Notes: generated by a model not told the origin, from the letters alone. A stretch of 64,000 nucleotides of DNA from Marinomonas aquimarina (GCF_900089755.1 NZ_FLOC01000015.1:1-64000); one strand, 5' to 3'. Numbered from the stretch's first letter, positions 18,149-27,061 are shown. Numbers and translations are program-made.

Positions 18149-18749
18149 CGTACGTTATTTCTTAGCCATCATTATGACGACTTTGGCGCTCAATGCTGGT
18201 GCCCATAATGTGATTGGCGGTGTCTACGCGATTGGCTCAACCATCGAGGGTGAAATTGGTTTCTCAAACGGCGATATGGCACCCGAGGGTACCGAGGTCA
18301 TCGTCTTTGACCATCTTGGTAACGAGTTAGGCCGTGTGAAAACCGATGCGGATGGCTTGTTTGCCTTTGACGCGAGTAAGCGCGTTGAACATTTCTTTTA
18401 TGCCAACTTAAGCTCTGGGCATGTGGTGGAAATGTCATTGCCTGCGGATCAGTTGCCTGCTTCTTTAGCAGGTGACGATGCTCAAGCGGGCAGTGTTAAA
18501 CAGTCTGAATATGCGGCATCAACAAATACGGACAGCATCGATCAAACTCAGCTGAAAAGTATGATTGAAGCGGCGGTTGCTAAGCAAGTCAAACCGCTGC
18601 GCCAAGAACTCACAGCCTATAAAGAAAAAGCCGGACTGCAGGATGTTATTGGTGGTATCGGTTATATCTTTGGTTTGTGTGGTTTAGGTATCTGGTGGCG
18701 ACAACGTCAAAAAGACAAGCAGGACAAATCGGATGCCGCAATTTCTTGA
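18141..18749 (+). CDS. CbiL/NikL-like cobalt transporter accessory protein
   Basis: A 202-aa protein: signal peptide to about residue 22, mature end starting with His (GA|HNVIGG), a carboxypeptidase-regulatory-like beta domain (about 25-95), an Asp/Ser-rich linker, a short coiled coil, then one C-terminal TM segment and a basic, charged tail. This is the usual shape of NikL/CbiL-type accessory subunits of ECF metal transporters. I chose the ATG at 18141, with GAGGAG just upstream, over an in-frame ATG 15 bases earlier. It overlaps cbiM upstream and cbiQ downstream. Confidence 0.83.
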   Translation: MANVRYFLAIIMTTLALNAGAHNVIGGVYAIGSTIEGEIGFSNGDMAPEGTEVIVFDHLGNELGRVKTDADGLFAFDASKRVEHFFYANLSSGHVVEMSLPADQLPASLAGDDAQAGSVKQSEYAASTNTDSIDQTQLKSMIEAAVAKQVKPLRQELTAYKEKAGLQDVIGGIGYIFGLCGLGIWWRQRQKDKQDKSDAAIS

Positions 18750-19515
18750 GCACAGTGGCACCTCTTGGCAAGGCCAAAACGTTAAGCATACGCCATCTTT
18801 GATTGATCGATTGGATCCGCGCCTGCGAGTGGTTCTAGTCAGTGTATTTGCCGTCGTTACCGTACTCTCGCAAAGCTTTATGTCTCTGTCGATGGCCGCT
18901 GCCATGGGGCTATTGTTGGCGTTGTTGGCACAACTGAATATCAAACGCACACTGCGCCGCGTGCTGGCGATGGATATGTTTATGATCTTTTTGATCATCC
19001 TTTTGCCATTTACCACACCCGGGGAAACTTGGTTTGAGGTGGCTGGCTTGAGCGCAAGCAAAGCGGGCTTTTTGCATGCTCTAATGATCTTGCTAAAAGC
19101 CCATGCGGTGGTGCTGGCGCTGCTAGCGATGGTGGGCACACTCAGTGCCACCACTTTAGGTCATGCGTTAGCACGTTTGCGCGTGCCAGATAAGCTGGTG
19201 CACTTGATGCTGTTTACCGTGCGTTACTTAGAGGTTATTGGTCAAGAATATAAGCGCATGCGCCGCGCCATGCAGGCGCGGGCATTTGTCTTACGCACCA
19301 ATCGCCACACTTGGCGCGCAATCGGCTATCTGGTCGGCATGTTATTAGTACACTCCTTGGAGCGTTCTGAGCGTATTATGGCCGCCATGAAATGTCGTGG
19401 TTACCAAGGTAAGTTTTACCTCTTTGATGACATGACGTTCACGCGACAAGATGTCACCTTTTCATTGTTGTTCGTGCCATGTCTCGGCCTATTAATCGGG
19501 ATGAATTTTCTATGA
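18733..19515 (+). CDS. cbiQ: Cobalt ECF transporter T component CbiQ
   Basis: A 260-aa inner-membrane protein with about five or six TM helices and the two Ala-Arg-Gly-type coupling motifs of T components (RRAMQARAF and AAMKCRGYQG), which dock onto the ATPase. It links CbiM to CbiO. It overlaps the previous gene by 17 bases, and its stop overlaps the cbiO start (ATGA). Confidence 0.93.
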   Translation: MPQFLEHSGTSWQGQNVKHTPSLIDRLDPRLRVVLVSVFAVVTVLSQSFMSLSMAAAMGLLLALLAQLNIKRTLRRVLAMDMFMIFLIILLPFTTPGETWFEVAGLSASKAGFLHALMILLKAHAVVLALLAMVGTLSATTLGHALARLRVPDKLVHLMLFTVRYLEVIGQEYKRMRRAMQARAFVLRTNRHTWRAIGYLVGMLLVHSLERSERIMAAMKCRGYQGKFYLFDDMTFTRQDVTFSLLFVPCLGLLIGMNFL

Positions 19516-20213
19516 ATGAGCAAGCGACCTTAATTCAAGTCACGGCGCTTAGCTATCGTTACCCGCGACGTGGCGTGGTGTTAGACGATGTTGATTTTGC
19601 CCTAGAAGTAGGGGAGCGCGTCGCGCTAACAGGTCCCAACGGCGCAGGTAAAACCACCTTGCTGCATTTATTGGTCGGCTTAAAGAAACCTAAAGCAGGC
19701 GAGGTGTGGGCCTTCGGCTCCACTCGTAAAACTGAAAAGGAATTTATCGAGGTACGTGCTCGAGCCGGCTTCTTGTTTCAAGACCCCGATGATCAGTTGT
19801 TTTGCCCCACTGTACTGGAGGATGTGGCGTTTGGCCCATTAAATCTGGGTAAATCGCGAGCAGAAGCCTTGCAAATTGCAGAAGACACCTTGGCCTCGCT
19901 GGGAATGGCTGGTTTTGAACAACGCATTACCCATCAGCTATCAGGCGGTGAAAAGCGCATGATTACGTTGGCCTGTGTGCTGGCAATGGAGCCGGATGTT
20001 TTACTGTTAGATGAGCCGAGTAATGCCTTGGATACGAAAGCTCGTCAGCGTTTGATCGATACTCTGCTTAAGTTGCCCCAAGCGATGATCATTATTTCTC
20101 ATGATCAAGACCTGGTTTCACAACTGGCTACAAGAGAGCTTTGCTTGGAAGACGGCAAACTATGTGAGCCAGTGTCTGACACCTATTTACCTCCTAACCT
20201 GAAATCCGCGTAG
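19512..20213 (+). CDS. cbiO: Cobalt ECF transporter ATPase CbiO
   Basis: A 233-aa ABC ATPase with Walker A GPNGAGKTT, Q-loop FLFQDPDDQLF (the DPDDQ is typical of ECF ATPases), signature LSGGEKRM, Walker B LLLDEPS and switch HD. The start is taken at the ATG overlapping the cbiQ stop. It is the last gene of the B12-riboswitch-controlled operon and supplies the energy for Co2+ import. Confidence 0.94.
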   Translation: MNEQATLIQVTALSYRYPRRGVVLDDVDFALEVGERVALTGPNGAGKTTLLHLLVGLKKPKAGEVWAFGSTRKTEKEFIEVRARAGFLFQDPDDQLFCPTVLEDVAFGPLNLGKSRAEALQIAEDTLASLGMAGFEQRITHQLSGGEKRMITLACVLAMEPDVLLLDEPSNALDTKARQRLIDTLLKLPQAMIIISHDQDLVSQLATRELCLEDGKLCEPVSDTYLPPNLKSA

Positions 20214-20241
20214 CTAAGGTACTGATTAGACCCTAGCTACG
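20209..20241 (+). terminator. Probable terminator after cbiO
   Basis: Inverted repeat CGTAGCTA...TAGCTACG overlaps the cbiO stop and is followed by a T/C-rich stretch (TTGGCTTTCTCTCTT). It lies between the convergent cbiO and mesD genes. The T-tract is poor, so the confidence is moderate. Confidence 0.5.
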
Positions 20242-20284
20242 TTGGCTTTCTCTCTTCGTTGTGACCATTGTTCCAGAAGGAAGG

Positions 20285-21313
20285 TTACTGGGATAACTCT
20301 TTGCGCACGATCTCAGCACCAGCACTTAATGCCTGTAATTTAGCACGGGCGATTTCTCTTGAAAGCGGTGCCATGCCACAGTTTGTACACGGATACAGTT
20401 TGTCGGCATCAACATACTTCAATGCTTCTCGAAGCGTGGTCGCTACGTCTTCAGGTGATTCAATTGAGTCAGTCGCTACATCTATGGCGCCGACCATTAC
20501 CTTTTTACCACGCACTAATTCGATCAGCTCCATTGGCACCCGAGAGTTATGGCACTCAAGGGAGATGATATTGATGTTGGAGGCTTGCAGTTTAGGGAAG
20601 ATCTCTTCGTATTGACGCCATTCAGAGCCGAGTGTTTGTTTCCAGTCGGTGTTGGCTTTGATGCCATAGCCGTAACAAATATGCACCGCGGTCTCACACT
20701 TAAGTCCTTCGATCGCTCTCTCTAGGCAGGCGATACCCCAGTCATTTACCTCGTCAAAGAAGACGTTAAAGGCTGGCTCATCAAACTGGATAATGTCCAC
20801 GCCTGCCGCTTCAAGTTCCTTGGCTTCTTGATTCAAGATCTTGGCAAACTCCCATGCTAACTTTTCGCGGCTTTGGTAGTGATCATCGTATAGGGTGTCG
20901 ACCATAGTCATCGGGCCAGGCAACGCCCACTTAATAGGCTGCTTGGTTTGTTGACGAAGGAACTTAGCGTCATCGACAAATACTGGCTTTTGTCGCGATA
21001 CAGCGCTGACGACTACGGGCACACTGGCATCATAACGATCTCGGATTTTAACCGTTTTACGGTTTTCAAAATCGACACCGTTTAGGTGCTCAATAAAAGT
21101 GGTCACAAAATGCTGGCGTGTTTGTTCGCCGTCACTGACGATATCGGTGCCAGCCAATTGTTGCTCTTGCAGCGCTACACGCAGAGCGTCTTGTTTGCCG
21201 GCGATGAGTTGCTCACCCTCTAATTTCCAAGGGGACCAAAGTGTTTCTGGTTCTGCTAGCCATTCTGGTTTTGGCAGGCTACCGGCGGTGGAGGTTGATA
21301 GTAATGTCTTCAT
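20285..21313 (-). CDS. mesD: Folate-independent methionine synthase MesD (short MetE-like)
   Basis: A 342-aa protein matching only the catalytic C-terminal half of cobalamin-independent methionine synthase. Zinc ligands are visible: H and C in VHICYG, E in SLECHNS and C in PCTNCGM. The homocysteine/Asp loop is DEPAF. It lacks the folate-binding N-terminal half of MetE. Together with the adjacent DUF1852 gene this is the MesD/MesX pair, a family reported (Price and colleagues) to make methionine from homocysteine without methyl-folate in an oxygen-dependent way; the methyl donor was not settled as far as I know. It lies 40 bases after mesX, same strand. Confidence 0.88.
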   Translation of the reverse strand: MKTLLSTSTAGSLPKPEWLAEPETLWSPWKLEGEQLIAGKQDALRVALQEQQLAGTDIVSDGEQTRQHFVTTFIEHLNGVDFENRKTVKIRDRYDASVPVVVSAVSRQKPVFVDDAKFLRQQTKQPIKWALPGPMTMVDTLYDDHYQSREKLAWEFAKILNQEAKELEAAGVDIIQFDEPAFNVFFDEVNDWGIACLERAIEGLKCETAVHICYGYGIKANTDWKQTLGSEWRQYEEIFPKLQASNINIISLECHNSRVPMELIELVRGKKVMVGAIDVATDSIESPEDVATTLREALKYVDADKLYPCTNCGMAPLSREIARAKLQALSAGAEIVRKELSQ

Positions 21314-21353
21314 AATCCGTTACTCTTATCGATGTTGGGTGCTTAGTCGTGAA

Positions 21354-22343
21354 TTACAGGCCGAAATTGGCGGACCATTGCTTCAGGGTCGCTTGATAGG
21401 GCTTGATAAAATGCTCCTCGGTAAACTTGCCTTGTTTGACGGCCAACTGACTGCGCTCTTCCCGATCGTATTCAATCTGTGTCAGCGAGTGGTCAGGGTG
21501 CTTTAGACTTGGCTGAAAGCGTTCACCTGCCGCGGCGTTCGCATTGTAAATCTCAGGGCGATATATCTTCTGGAAGGTTTCCATCGTGCTGATGGTGCCG
21601 ATCAACTCTAAGTTGCTGTAATCATTCAATAGATCGCCAAAGAAGTAGAACGCCAGCGGTGCGGCGCTATTAGCAGGCATAAAGTAGCGCACCTGCAGGC
21701 CCATCTGCTTAAAGTAGTTCTCTGTCAGCGAAGATTCGTTTGGCAAGTACTCGTAGCCAAGGATAGGGTGCTTGTTCTCGGTGCGCTGATACACCTTGGT
21801 CTCAGACACGCTCAAGCAGATGACTGGCAGCTTGCTAAAGTGCGCTTTAAAGATTGGAGAATGCACAAAATGCTGAAAAATCTTGCCGTGCAATTCACCA
21901 AAATCACTAGGGACGCTGAAACCTTGCTGCTCCCTGTTATGCTCCTGTAGCAGCACACTGAAATCGTAGTCACGAATGTACGAAGAGAAGTTATTGCCCA
22001 CTAAACCTTCAATGCGCTCGTTGGTTTTGCGGTCGATAATATCGGTTTTTAGCACCTCAATGCTTGGAAAGGCCTCGCCATTGCCAGCTACGTCAATGTC
22101 GACTGAGACAATGTTTAGCTCAACGGCATAACGATCCCCTGTTGGGTTATCCCAATTGGCCAAGGCATTAAATCGGTTGTTGATCATTCGCAGTGTGTCG
22201 CGCAAATTTTGCTGGCGACGTGCACCGCGCGCTAGGTTGGCGAAGTTCGTTGTCAGGCGTGTATTGCTTGATGGTTGGTAGTCTTCATCAAAGCGAATGG
22301 TATTGATTGAGTATGAAAAGTCTTGGCTCATGGTGATCGTCAT
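21354..22343 (-). CDS. mesX: MesX, DUF1852 partner of MesD
   Basis: A 329-aa soluble DUF1852 protein found next to mesD and required for its function in the reported cases; it is suspected to be an oxygenase-like partner. No classical cofactor motif can be read by eye. The start is uncertain: the first ATG (22343) has AGG directly abutting it, while the second (22331, MSQDFSYS) has AGGA about 11 bases upstream. It is the first gene of a two-gene operon. I saw no B12 riboswitch or MetJ box upstream. Confidence 0.87.
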   Translation of the reverse strand: MTITMSQDFSYSINTIRFDEDYQPSSNTRLTTNFANLARGARRQQNLRDTLRMINNRFNALANWDNPTGDRYAVELNIVSVDIDVAGNGEAFPSIEVLKTDIIDRKTNERIEGLVGNNFSSYIRDYDFSVLLQEHNREQQGFSVPSDFGELHGKIFQHFVHSPIFKAHFSKLPVICLSVSETKVYQRTENKHPILGYEYLPNESSLTENYFKQMGLQVRYFMPANSAAPLAFYFFGDLLNDYSNLELIGTISTMETFQKIYRPEIYNANAAAGERFQPSLKHPDHSLTQIEYDREERSQLAVKQGKFTEEHFIKPYQATLKQWSANFGL

Positions 22344-22865
22344 CCTATTTAGGGGATTACTCCCTTTGGTTGTCCCTGCAATGTTTGATCTGCTTAGCTT
22401 TTACAGTCATCAGCAACGATGTATAGGGACAATGTATAGGTGATCTGTTTATGAGTAAAATTTGAGTTATTCAAATTGTGTTGAGTGAAACTAATGATGA
22501 ATTCCCAAGAGTGGTCAACGAAAATAAGTCAGAGGCCGAAACGCCTCCTTGTCAGATCTGCACACAGTTATTTCGAATCCTATAAGCGCTTGGTCAAGAG
22601 GTGGGCTGAGGTGAATATAATATTGTTACACTAGTTGACATTATTAAACAGGCCAGAAACAAATTATATTTTTTCAACGGTTTTATGTGTTTTATTAACA
22701 AATATATTAGATTTATCTGTTTTAATAGTGGTGCAAATTGTTACAATTTAATTGAGGGGTGTTTAGAGGTTTTTAAATTGATTTGTGGAAATAATTTATA
22801 GTGGTTTTTAAATAAATTAGATAGATTAAAAGTTTTTACGTCTGAACAGTAGTAATAGTTTCACT
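22344..22865. other. AT-rich intergenic region, no gene
   Basis: 522 bases without a supportable gene. It holds a small GAGGC/GCCTC hairpin near 22532-22548 and becomes very AT-rich after about 22600. A TTGACA at about 22633 has no well-spaced -10. This marks the start of an AT-rich block that continues through the next two genes. Confidence 0.6.
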
Positions 22866-23141
22866 ATGAGCTATGTTGAAATATATGATGATTTAATTAA
22901 AGTTAAGTTGTTTGGAGTAGTTAATCGCTTCGATGATTATACACTAGAATTTCTAAGTGATATGAAAGTATCTAAAATAGAATTTGACTTTAAAAATGCT
23001 GAGACAATCGATAGCTATTTTGTTGGTCTTTTCTTTATGCTCTATACTAAAGGAACTATTTCTTTTGATTTTTATAGGGTGAATAATTATTGTCGAGATG
23101 TCTTGGATATGGCCTGTGTTTATCAGCTTGTTAACTATTAG
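22866..23141 (+). CDS. Small STAS-like (anti-anti-sigma fold) protein
   Basis: The 91-aa protein has the beta-alpha pattern of a lone STAS domain: an N-terminal strand pair (IKVKLFGVVNRFDD), the core strand IEFDFKNAETIDSYFVG in the position of the family's D-x-S-G-x-G motif, then a helix and a last strand with a closing helix. The usual phosphorylatable Ser is replaced (DSYFVG against DSSGLG), so classical kinase control is unlikely. It sits 32 bases before the EAL-HDOD gene on the same strand, and both are AT-rich. The fold call is by pattern only. Confidence 0.6.
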   Translation: MSYVEIYDDLIKVKLFGVVNRFDDYTLEFLSDMKVSKIEFDFKNAETIDSYFVGLFFMLYTKGTISFDFYRVNNYCRDVLDMACVYQLVNY

Positions 23142-23173
23142 ACTTTGATAAAAATAATTTTAAGGTTTCTGTT

Positions 23174-24382
23174 GTGCCTAACACTGCATCTTATTGCGTA
23201 GCTTTACAGCCAATATGTGACTCTAATATGGTCCATGTTGCTGATGAATTGTTGAACCGATCGACATCCACTGCACCTTATGCTGAATTCGATGATGAAT
23301 TGATGGCAACAGCTAGAGTGTGTAATGCAGCCTTTTATGAAACAGGTCTAGAAAACTTATGTGGTAATGGAAAGTTGTTCTTTAATGCTCCAAGAGAATG
23401 GATTTTAAAGCCAGAATTGCTGCCTCCATATCCTAATAAAGTCGTTCTAGAAGTGCTCGAAAATGTGAAAGGAGACCCTGAAGTCATTATGGCGTTAAAG
23501 CATGTGAAGTCATTAGGTTATCAAATAGCACTCGATGACTTTGAGCTTTCAGAGGAAACCGAGCCGCTTTTGGAGATAGCTGATATTGTAAAGCTTGATA
23601 TGTTGATAGAGCAAAAGGAAGAAACCATTGCTTACTATTTGGCAAGAGGCTTAGAGCTACTGGCTGAAAAAGTCGAAGATCTTGAGGTGTTTAAGCGCTG
23701 TAAGGAATTGGGTTTCAGTTTATTTCAAGGTTATTTTTATGCCAAAGCTGAAGTTAAAAGTGCCACATCCGTTAAGCGTAGCTGTAATACTAAAGTTCGT
23801 TTAAACATATTAAGTGAACTTTATAAAACAGAAGTAGATTTTGAGAAAGTAGAGCGTCTTTTGATGCAAGAGCCTCAGCTGGTTTTACGCTTACTTAAAA
23901 TGATTAACTCCGCATATTACAAGCGTGCTAACTCTATTCATAACTTGCATCAGGCTGTTACATTATTAGGTGTAGAAAAACTTCGCACCTTAGTGAGTAC
24001 TTTAGTATTAGCAAACGACCATCCATGTAGAATGCTGTTGCTGCCAAAAGTACTGACAAGAGCTGCGATGTGCCGAACGTTAGCTGAGCGTCACTATAAA
24101 GTTGATCCGGATGAGGCCTTTTTAGTTGGGCTGATTTCTTTATCTGATATCATGTTGGATCAGAGTCTTAAGGGGATTTGCGACCAGCTACCTTTATCTG
24201 ATGAGTTATATAATGCTTTATTGTTTCATGAAGGGAAGCTGGGCAGAATACTAACGATCGTTATTTCTTTTGAAAATGCAAAGCTTAACTTGGCGAGTGG
24301 AAAAACGGTTGAAATGCTTAACTCTTTTTACCTGGAGAGCCGTAGTTGGGCGTTAAGCATGTTGTCTGGGTTAAATAATTGA
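23174..24382 (+). CDS. EAL-like/HDOD signalling protein
   Basis: A 402-aa YuxH/CdgJ-type protein. The N-terminal EAL-like domain (about 10-195) retains VLEVLEN and ALDDFE, but the catalytic EAL motif reads DELLNRS, so c-di-GMP hydrolysis is improbable. The HDOD domain (about 200-390) has LVLRLLKMINSAYY and AVTLLGVEKLR. Such proteins usually act as signal scaffolds in motility or biofilm control. The start is GTG with AAGG 9 bases upstream. It may work with the STAS-like protein just upstream. The AT-rich codon use differs from mesXD and cydAB on either side. Confidence 0.85.
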   Translation: MPNTASYCVALQPICDSNMVHVADELLNRSTSTAPYAEFDDELMATARVCNAAFYETGLENLCGNGKLFFNAPREWILKPELLPPYPNKVVLEVLENVKGDPEVIMALKHVKSLGYQIALDDFELSEETEPLLEIADIVKLDMLIEQKEETIAYYLARGLELLAEKVEDLEVFKRCKELGFSLFQGYFYAKAEVKSATSVKRSCNTKVRLNILSELYKTEVDFEKVERLLMQEPQLVLRLLKMINSAYYKRANSIHNLHQAVTLLGVEKLRTLVSTLVLANDHPCRMLLLPKVLTRAAMCRTLAERHYKVDPDEAFLVGLISLSDIMLDQSLKGICDQLPLSDELYNALLFHEGKLGRILTIVISFENAKLNLASGKTVEMLNSFYLESRSWALSMLSGLNN

Positions 24383-24384
24383 AG

Positions 24385-24418
24385 AAACGCTAGGTGAAGG
24401 CGATGTCTCACCTAGCGT
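24385..24418. terminator. Bidirectional terminator between EAL-HDOD and cyd operon
   Basis: A perfect 12-bp inverted repeat (AACGCTAGGTGA/TCACCTAGCGTT) with a 10-base loop. It lies 2 bases after the EAL-HDOD stop and 8 bases past the end of the convergent cyd operon. T-rich runs flank it (CTTGTGTTT on plus, TTTCTT on minus). Confidence 0.8.
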
Positions 24419-24426
24419 TCTTGTGT

Positions 24427-24549
24427 TTAAAAAACGCTGTTTATCAAAAATTTCAGACTGTAAGCAAGCAAAGTTAAGCCAATAAAACCAAGTAAATACA
24501 GCAAGACAAACCATTGCCATGACTTGAGCGTTTTTCTAGCCGTTTTCAT
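24427..24549 (-). CDS. Tiny single-TM bd oxidase accessory protein (DUF2474-like)
   Basis: A 40-aa ORF starting MKTARKTLKSWQWF, followed by one hydrophobic helix (about 13-37). Its ATG shares one base with the cydB stop (TAATG), so it is translationally coupled as third gene of the oxidase operon. DUF2474 proteins of about 40 aa with an aromatic K/W-rich N-terminus follow cioAB/cydAB in many proteobacteria. The operon terminator lies directly downstream. Confidence 0.78.
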   Translation of the reverse strand: MKTARKTLKSWQWFVLLYLLGFIGLTLLAYSLKFLINSVF

Positions 24550-25544
24550 TAATAGCCCTCCTGATAATCTTCGACTTTGCCAGCAAAGACTCGGTAACCC
24601 CATAGGGTGTAAGCCAAGATTAGTGGCACAAAGATAACAATACCGACCACTAAGAACTTCAGGCTAGAGTCTGGTGCCGCAGCCTCCCAAATGGTCAACT
24701 GATTCGGCATTAGGTAAGGGAATAAGCTCACCACCAATCCCACAAAACCCAGCGCAAAAATCCCTGCTGCGTACCAAAATGGGCGGATTTCATGGGCGGT
24801 ATCGCTTAGTCCTTGCCAAGCTAAAACGGCGAATAAGATGCAGAGCAACGGCAGTGGGCTTAAGTACAAGAAGTTCATGCCGGCAAACCAGCGTTCACGA
24901 ATGTCTTCTGATGAAAGTACCGTCCACATGCTGACGAGTAACATTGCCAGCATCACCACTAGAACCAGACGCTTTGCCAAGTAAGCGGCATGTTGTTGAA
25001 TGCGACCACGGCTTTTCATGTAAAGGTAGCTTGCACCCAGTAGCGCGTAGCCTGCCATGACACTAAAGCCCGTCAAAATGGCAAAAGGCGATAGCCAATA
25101 CCAACTGTCCAGCTGAATGTGGCTTGCATTGATTCCTTGTACAATCGAGCCCAAGATTAAGCCTTGGCAAAATGCCGCGGTGGCGGACCCTGCACTGAAA
25201 GCAAAATCCCAGTAAGGGCGCGAGCGGTGCGCTTTAAAACGGTATTCAAACGCCACGCCGCGAAAGATTAACGCAAACAGCATCAAGATAATCGGCAGAT
25301 AAAAAGTCGATAAGATGCCCGCATAGGCCGCTGGAAAGGCGGCAAATAGCACCACGCCGCCAAACACCAGCCAGGTCTCGTTGCCATCCCATACATGCGA
25401 GATCGAGCGCATCAAATGATCACGTTCCCCCGCTTGATCAAACCATGGGTAGAGAATGCCGACGCCTAAATCAAAGCCGTCCAGTAACACATACATCAAC
25501 ACAGCAAAGCCAAGGATTAAGAAATAGAATAGGACCAAATCCAT
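24549..25544 (-). CDS. cydB: Cytochrome bd-type quinol oxidase subunit II
   Basis: A 331-aa polytopic protein with the CydB signature VLLDGFDLGVG near the N-terminus, HVWDGNETWLV, and VAFEYRFK. The acidic positions matching E. coli D29 and D58 are kept here, unlike in the orphan paralogue at 1580. It pairs with CydA to form the quinol-oxidising terminal oxidase in the inner membrane. Its start shares a base with the cydA stop (TAATG). Confidence 0.95.
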   Translation of the reverse strand: MDLVLFYFLILGFAVLMYVLLDGFDLGVGILYPWFDQAGERDHLMRSISHVWDGNETWLVFGGVVLFAAFPAAYAGILSTFYLPIILMLFALIFRGVAFEYRFKAHRSRPYWDFAFSAGSATAAFCQGLILGSIVQGINASHIQLDSWYWLSPFAILTGFSVMAGYALLGASYLYMKSRGRIQQHAAYLAKRLVLVVMLAMLLVSMWTVLSSEDIRERWFAGMNFLYLSPLPLLCILFAVLAWQGLSDTAHEIRPFWYAAGIFALGFVGLVVSLFPYLMPNQLTIWEAAAPDSSLKFLVVGIVIFVPLILAYTLWGYRVFAGKVEDYQEGY

Positions 25545-26950
25545 TATTTTACTCCGTCTTCATGTTTTAGATTTTTTACCCACGCGAGCGCGTAGCCAGG
25601 CGCTTTCATACCAATCAGTTGTTCTTCAAGATGTGTCATTGATGGAGGCCCTTTTTTAACCAGCTTGCGCATAAAGTAGAGATAGACCCCTAGCAGTAAG
25701 GTGTAGATCACGACAAAGCCGATCAGAGTAAACAGCACGCGTTCCGCAGGCAGCGGTGAGACCACTTCACTGGTGCGCACTAGGTCGTACACTAACCAAG
25801 GTTGGCGTCCGACCTCGACCACATACCAGCCCGCTAGTACCGAAATCACGCCGGATGGGGTAAACACAGCTAATGCCGCTAAGAAGGGTTTATTGCTATA
25901 CAAGGTGCCACGTTTGCGCAGCCATAGGGCAAGCACGGCTAGGCCGATCATGCCAAAGCCCAACCCGACCATTACACGAAAAGACCAAAATACCAGTGGT
26001 ACATTAGGGCGATCTTCAGGGGGAACGGCTTTAAGGCCCTGTACTGCGCCATCAAAGCTGTGCGTCAAAATCAAACTGCCCAAGCTTGGAATCCCCAGCT
26101 CAAAATCATTGGACTCAGTTTCCATGTTGGGCATCGCAAACAATAACAGCGGTACATGCTTTTCTTCGGCGGGCCAAATACCTTCCATCGCCGCCAGTTT
26201 AGTGGGTTGATGTTCTTTCACGTTTAAACCGTGATGATCGCCGATCAATGCTTGCAATGGTGCAAGCACCAGCGCGATCCACATGGTCATGGATAAGCCT
26301 TTTTTGGCAAACGCTGTATGCTGCTTTTTCAACAGGTAATAGGCGCTGACACCGGCGACCACAAACGTGGCGGTGATAAAGGATGCCAATAACATATGTG
26401 CTAAGCGGTAAGGCATAGACGGGTTGAAGATCACTTCAAACCAGCTGGCAACGTGGAATTGCCCATCGACAATGATGTGTCCCTGTGGGGTTTGCATCCA
26501 AGAGTTGGCGACGATGATCCAAAAAGCCGATAACCAGGTACCGATAGCGACGGTGACGGTTGAAAAGAAATGCAGCTTGCGTCCAACCCGTTGCCAGCCA
26601 AATAGCATCACGCCTAAAAAGCCGGCTTCTAAGAAGAACGCAGTCAATACTTCATAGGCCATTAGAGGCCCAAGAACAGGGCCGACGATGTCGGAGAATT
26701 TAGAGAAGTTGGTGCCAAATTCGTAGGACAAGACAATCCCAGAGACCACCCCCATACCAAAGGTAATAGCAAAGGGTTTTATCCAAAATTTAGCCAGTTG
26801 CAGATAGCGTGGATCATGGGTTTTGAGCCATAGACCTTCCCAAATTGCGATCAGGGTTGCTAAACCAATGGTGATGCTTGGGAAGATAATATGGAAGCTC
26901 ACCGTAAACGCAAACTGCAGGCGAGAAAGTAACGCTGTATCGAGTTCCAT
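25544..26950 (-). CDS. cydA: Cytochrome bd-type quinol oxidase subunit I (CIO-like, short Q-loop)
   Basis: A 468-aa polytopic protein with heme ligand H20 in SFHIIFPS, GMGVVSG, and the GRQPW motif near the quinol/heme region. The Q-loop after TM6 is short, as in cyanide-insensitive oxidases (CioA) rather than E. coli CydA, and the total length fits this group. It reduces oxygen with ubiquinol. A 33-codon ORF ends 9 bases before its ATG. The operon is divergent from a kinase/NtrC-type regulator pair that could control it (inference). Confidence 0.95.
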   Translation of the reverse strand: MELDTALLSRLQFAFTVSFHIIFPSITIGLATLIAIWEGLWLKTHDPRYLQLAKFWIKPFAITFGMGVVSGIVLSYEFGTNFSKFSDIVGPVLGPLMAYEVLTAFFLEAGFLGVMLFGWQRVGRKLHFFSTVTVAIGTWLSAFWIIVANSWMQTPQGHIIVDGQFHVASWFEVIFNPSMPYRLAHMLLASFITATFVVAGVSAYYLLKKQHTAFAKKGLSMTMWIALVLAPLQALIGDHHGLNVKEHQPTKLAAMEGIWPAEEKHVPLLLFAMPNMETESNDFELGIPSLGSLILTHSFDGAVQGLKAVPPEDRPNVPLVFWSFRVMVGLGFGMIGLAVLALWLRKRGTLYSNKPFLAALAVFTPSGVISVLAGWYVVEVGRQPWLVYDLVRTSEVVSPLPAERVLFTLIGFVVIYTLLLGVYLYFMRKLVKKGPPSMTHLEEQLIGMKAPGYALAWVKNLKHEDGVK

Positions 26951-26959
26951 AAGAGTGTC

Positions 26960-27061
26960 CTAGGCTTTTGAAGCAAAACGGCGTAGAGCGAGTGGTGCAA
27001 TGGCGAGGCTGATGATGCTAAGTAAAACAATGGCATCAATTAAAAATTGGCTGTAATTCAT
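26960..27061 (-). CDS. Tiny single-TM protein preceding cydA
   Basis: A 33-aa ORF, MNYSQFLIDAIVLLSI.., with one hydrophobic helix (about 6-24) and a basic tail ending RRFASKA. It has a strong ribosome site (GAGGT, 7 bases before ATG) and stops 9 bases before cydA, which indicates co-transcription. It is too short for ordinary gene finders. Size and shape recall the structural small subunits of bd oxidases (CydX, CydS), but those usually lie elsewhere in the operon and I see no sequence match. Confidence 0.6.
   Translation of the reverse strand: MNYSQFLIDAIVLLSIISLAIAPLALRRFASKA

Noticed and set aside
22344..22865. Riboswitch or MetJ box in front of mesX
   Set aside because: No B12-, SAM- or SAH-riboswitch core and no AGACGTCT-type repeats seen; only a small GC hairpin.
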